Origin: an uncultured Paracoccaceae bacterium | GTDB lineage: Bacteria; Pseudomonadota; Alphaproteobacteria; Rhodobacterales; Rhodobacteraceae | Assembly: GCA_937924905.1 (NCBI GenBank) | Contig: CALDUK010000004.1 | Coordinates: 1 to 64,000 of the forward strand | Length of the DNA stretch: 64,000 nucleotides | Reading direction: 5' to 3' | In this document: positions 62,801 through 64,000 of the stretch, piece after piece | Numbering within the stretch: the stretch's first letter is position 1 | Layout: every line of letters begins with the position of its first letter | Program-made: the position numbers and the translations under genes | Notes under the pieces: generated by a model | Told to the model about the DNA's origin: nothing | The model's database searches: none | Seen by the model: only the letters and a program-made list of their open reading frames with translations

Positions 62801-64000
62801 ACGCGATGGCATCCGGTGTGGCCTTGGCTTGTGTTTCGAAATGTTCGTGAATGCAGGTGTCTTTTGCATAAACCGCTTCGGTCGCGTTCCAGGTGTTCAG
62901 CACCAGCTCGCGTTCGCTTTCGGGCAGAACCGGCAAGTCAGACACCGGGGTTGCATCGTCCAGACCGTCAAGCTGTGCGGCCAGATGTTCCACCCGCGCC
63001 GCGATCAGGCGGGCTTCTGCTTCGGAAATGCGCGACAGGTCCGCATATAAATGGCTTGTGTCACGCGCCAAAGTCAGCGCGGCACCGGTCAAAGCGCCGG
63101 TTTTGCTGAAGGCTGCATCGGGTACTGCGCGTTTCGGGATGCTGGGCAAGCGGGCCATCAGATCCGCCGCCAGCGGTTTGGCTTCGGCGTTCAACGCCTC
63201 GATCAAGCCGTGTTTGGCAGCGCCCAGCCCCTGGCTGGTTGCAAACCGCACCGGATGCCACGGCGCGTGTGCGGCGTGAACCGGGTCTTCAGCTGCCACA
63301 GCCAGATCGATATCGTCGTATTCGGTGAGTGCGGCTGCGACGACGGCAAAGGCGGTGGCCAAAGCATCGGGTGTGCCGTTCAGCGCGACGTCGAATTGGC
63401 CCGTGCCCCGCTGCGGGTCAGACCAGATTGCGGGACGGAAATCGCCAAGCAGCCGTTCCCATTTCCGTTCGCCGTCGGTCGCAAGCTTCAGCGCCGCATC
63501 CAGGCCGTTGAAATCGGGAACAGGCAACACCGCGCCCGGGGCCAGACCGGCAGGCGCAGATGCGCCCAAAAGATCGGACAGACCCGACAGATGGACTGCT
63601 CCGTCGGCGGTCGCGATGGTCACACTGGTTGTATCAGACGACAGAACCGTGCCGGGCGCACCTTGACCGTCGGCATGTTCGGCTTTCCGAACCAGCACGA
63701 CGCGGTCGTCCAGAACAATCTTCGGCACGGATAAAGGGTTGCGATAGTCGCCATGGTCCAGCGCTTTGACAAGCCGCAGGATATCAGCGCTTGGCATGTC
63801 AAAATCAATCGCGCCGCCTGCGAAGGGTTTGTCTTTCAGCCCGAAATACGACCGCTGGGACAAGTCTTGTGCCACCGCGCCGGACAATGCATTTTCCAGG
63901 GCCGATATCACGTCGCCAAAGCAGTCAATCGCGGCGGAAAAGCACTTGGCGTTCAGTGTCAGCGCGGTGTCATCGGGGGCGACGTCGAACATTCTCTGGG
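59862..64000 (-). CDS. NRPS with inserted luciferase-like monooxygenase domain, 5' end cut by the window
   Basis: At least 1376 residues; the frame stays open to the window edge. Numbered from the Met at 63992: residues about 45-140 resemble the C-terminal part of a formyltransferase (ALDHGDYRNPL, then PGTVL and TADGAVHLSGL). Residues about 165-360 look like a short condensation-domain remnant without HHxxxDG. The adenylation domain (376-596 and 970-1235) has IYTSGSTGRPKG, FDISVLE (Asp571 should bind the amino group), NMYGPTETT and RTGDLAR. It is split by a MupA/Atu3671-type FMN monooxygenase (about 607-965, WTPERHFHAFGGLYPNPS). A T domain follows (DLGGHS, Ser1300), and the tail is basic. No release domain is present. 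Confidence 0.93.
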   Translation of the reverse strand, partial: QRMFDVAPDDTALTLNAKCFSAAIDCFGDVISALENALSGAVAQDLSQRSYFGLKDKPFAGGAIDFDMPSADILRLVKALDHGDYRNPLSVPKIVLDDRVVLVRKAEHADGQGAPGTVLSSDTTSVTIATADGAVHLSGLSDLLGASAPAGLAPGAVLPVPDFNGLDAALKLATDGERKWERLLGDFRPAIWSDPQRGTGQFDVALNGTPDALATAFAVVAAALTEYDDIDLAVAAEDPVHAAHAPWHPVRFATSQGLGAAKHGLIEALNAEAKPLAADLMARLPSIPKRAVPDAAFSKTGALTGAALTLARDTSHLYADLSRISEAEARLIAARVEHLAAQLDGLDDATPVSDLPVLPESERELVLNTWNATEAVYAKDTCIHEHFETQAKATPDAIALVYRGESLTYAQLDARANQLAHVLQDMGAGPNKPIGLHVRRSTELLIGALGILKAGGAYLPLDPAYPADRIALYVADSGTDIIVGETALTLETTAQVLNIDADPRLADASPDKPDTPVTSADMAYMIYTSGSTGRPKGVMLEHRNVSNFFTGMDERIPHEDGSALMAVTSLSFDISVLELFWTLARGFKIVLSDEEKMVAGAGAESGAGAMDFSLYYWGNDDGVGRDKYGMLLEGAKFADENGFCAVWTPERHFHAFGGLYPNPSVTGAAVAGVTKNIGVRAGSCVAPLHHPARIAEEWAVIDNLTGGRAGLAFASGWQPDDFVLRPENAPPNNKPALFAALEEVRKLWSGEAVEYTKADGSTVECLTQPRPVSKTLNAWVTTAGNPETWKQAGEYGCNVLTHLLGQTIEEVGEKIKIYHAALRSAGHDPNDFTVTLLLHTYIAADRETARDIAREPMKNYLRSAADLIKQYAWAFPAFKRPEGVDTARQLDLGGLEKDELEAILDFAFERYFEQSGLFGTKDDAMARVAQVQDIGVTEIACLIDYGIDRQTVLDGLRPLAEVVKAANAGGDSEDYSMAASITRQGVTHMQCTPYMARMMVTNEDSRAALGNLKHLMVGGEPLSSGLVTDLSKATRATVENMYGPTETTIWSTTSTAKRGKPVRIGTPIANTQIYILNDAMEPCPVGVAGEMYIAGAGVARGYYGRDDLNAERFLDDPFRSGNRMFRTGDLARWHADGQLEFLGRGDAQVKVRGYRIELGEIEAALEAQPGVDQAVVIVREDASGVGQLTGYITGKAKETDLRQVLGNQLPVFMVPNRVVTLDTFPLTPNKKIDRKALPAPGKVKTAVAKTNAPEPAAATPAQDATVASDINAGDAIAQVWSDILNVERISPSDNFFDLGGHSLLAVEAHRAVRDKLGLPQLSIADIFRAPTLAGFTARAEALMKPKDAPKAEEAVAAPAAEANISRRRAMRQQREQTH

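Overview
The window looks like a chromosomal segment of an alphaproteobacterium, most probably a marine Rhodobacterales (Roseobacter-type) species. The signs are high GC with tight ATGA-type gene overlaps, Rhodobacterales-type small families (DUF6477, DUF6456, DUF4167, DUF2853), an lptF-lptG-lptD-surA-pdxA-rsmA operon, a CtrA-type box, and a large NRPS carrying an inserted luciferase-like monooxygenase. I see no rRNA, tRNA, CRISPR array, insertion sequence or phage gene. No stretch longer than about 225 bases lacks a gene once starts are corrected.

Layout. 1-2.6 kb: the 5' end of a HAD phosphatase, a GntR/FCD regulator and a membrane glycosyltransferase. 2.7-14.9 kb: a two-sided carbon-uptake and sensing locus. 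Leftward runs a Tat-exported binding protein, two LIV-type permeases, two ABC ATPases and acetyl-CoA synthetase. Rightward, from a shared AT-rich control region, run a Xre/ScfR-like regulator, a receiver-only response regulator, a small two-helix membrane protein and a CrbS-like kinase (sodium:solute symporter domain, STAC, DHp, ATPase). 14.9-24.8 kb: housekeeping genes (threonine aldolase, ribF, MaoC hydratase, prs, tpiA, IscA-type and SufT-type Fe-S proteins), interrupted by a SatD/DUF3307 pair with its own operator array. 24.9-32.3 kb: tgt, a metallo-hydrolase, mazG, agmatinase, prfA-prmC and DUF4167. 32.3-39.7 kb: the LPS-transport/rRNA-methylase operon. 39.9-50.9 kb: pepA-holC, a retropepsin-like protease, ppk2 with a TetR regulator, metA, two EamA exporters, a FadL-like porin and YdcF. 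51-59.2 kb: guaA, an MttB-family methyltransferase, DUF6477/DUF6456, lipA, DUF2853 and hpt. 59.2-64 kb: a phosphopantetheinyl transferase joined to a partial NRPS gene that runs off the window.

How the parts fit. The most notable observation is at 10.2-14.9 kb. The Xre/ScfR-like regulator contains a segment that aligns without gaps to the histidine-phosphotransfer (DHp) domain of the sensor kinase encoded three genes downstream: 25 identities in 67 positions by hand count, with the phospho-acceptor histidine kept. With a stand-alone receiver between them, the operon could encode a phosphorelay ending in a transcription factor that itself carries the His domain. The divergent operon (ABC importer plus acetyl-CoA synthetase) is the obvious target, and SSS-STAC kinases of the CrbS type are known to control acs elsewhere. 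Other points for follow-up are the three-copy operator over an apparently leaderless SatD promoter, the formyltransferase-like/A(monooxygenase)/T NRPS, a 40-residue membrane protein sharing a terminator hairpin with prs, and several strong palindromes next to regulator genes.
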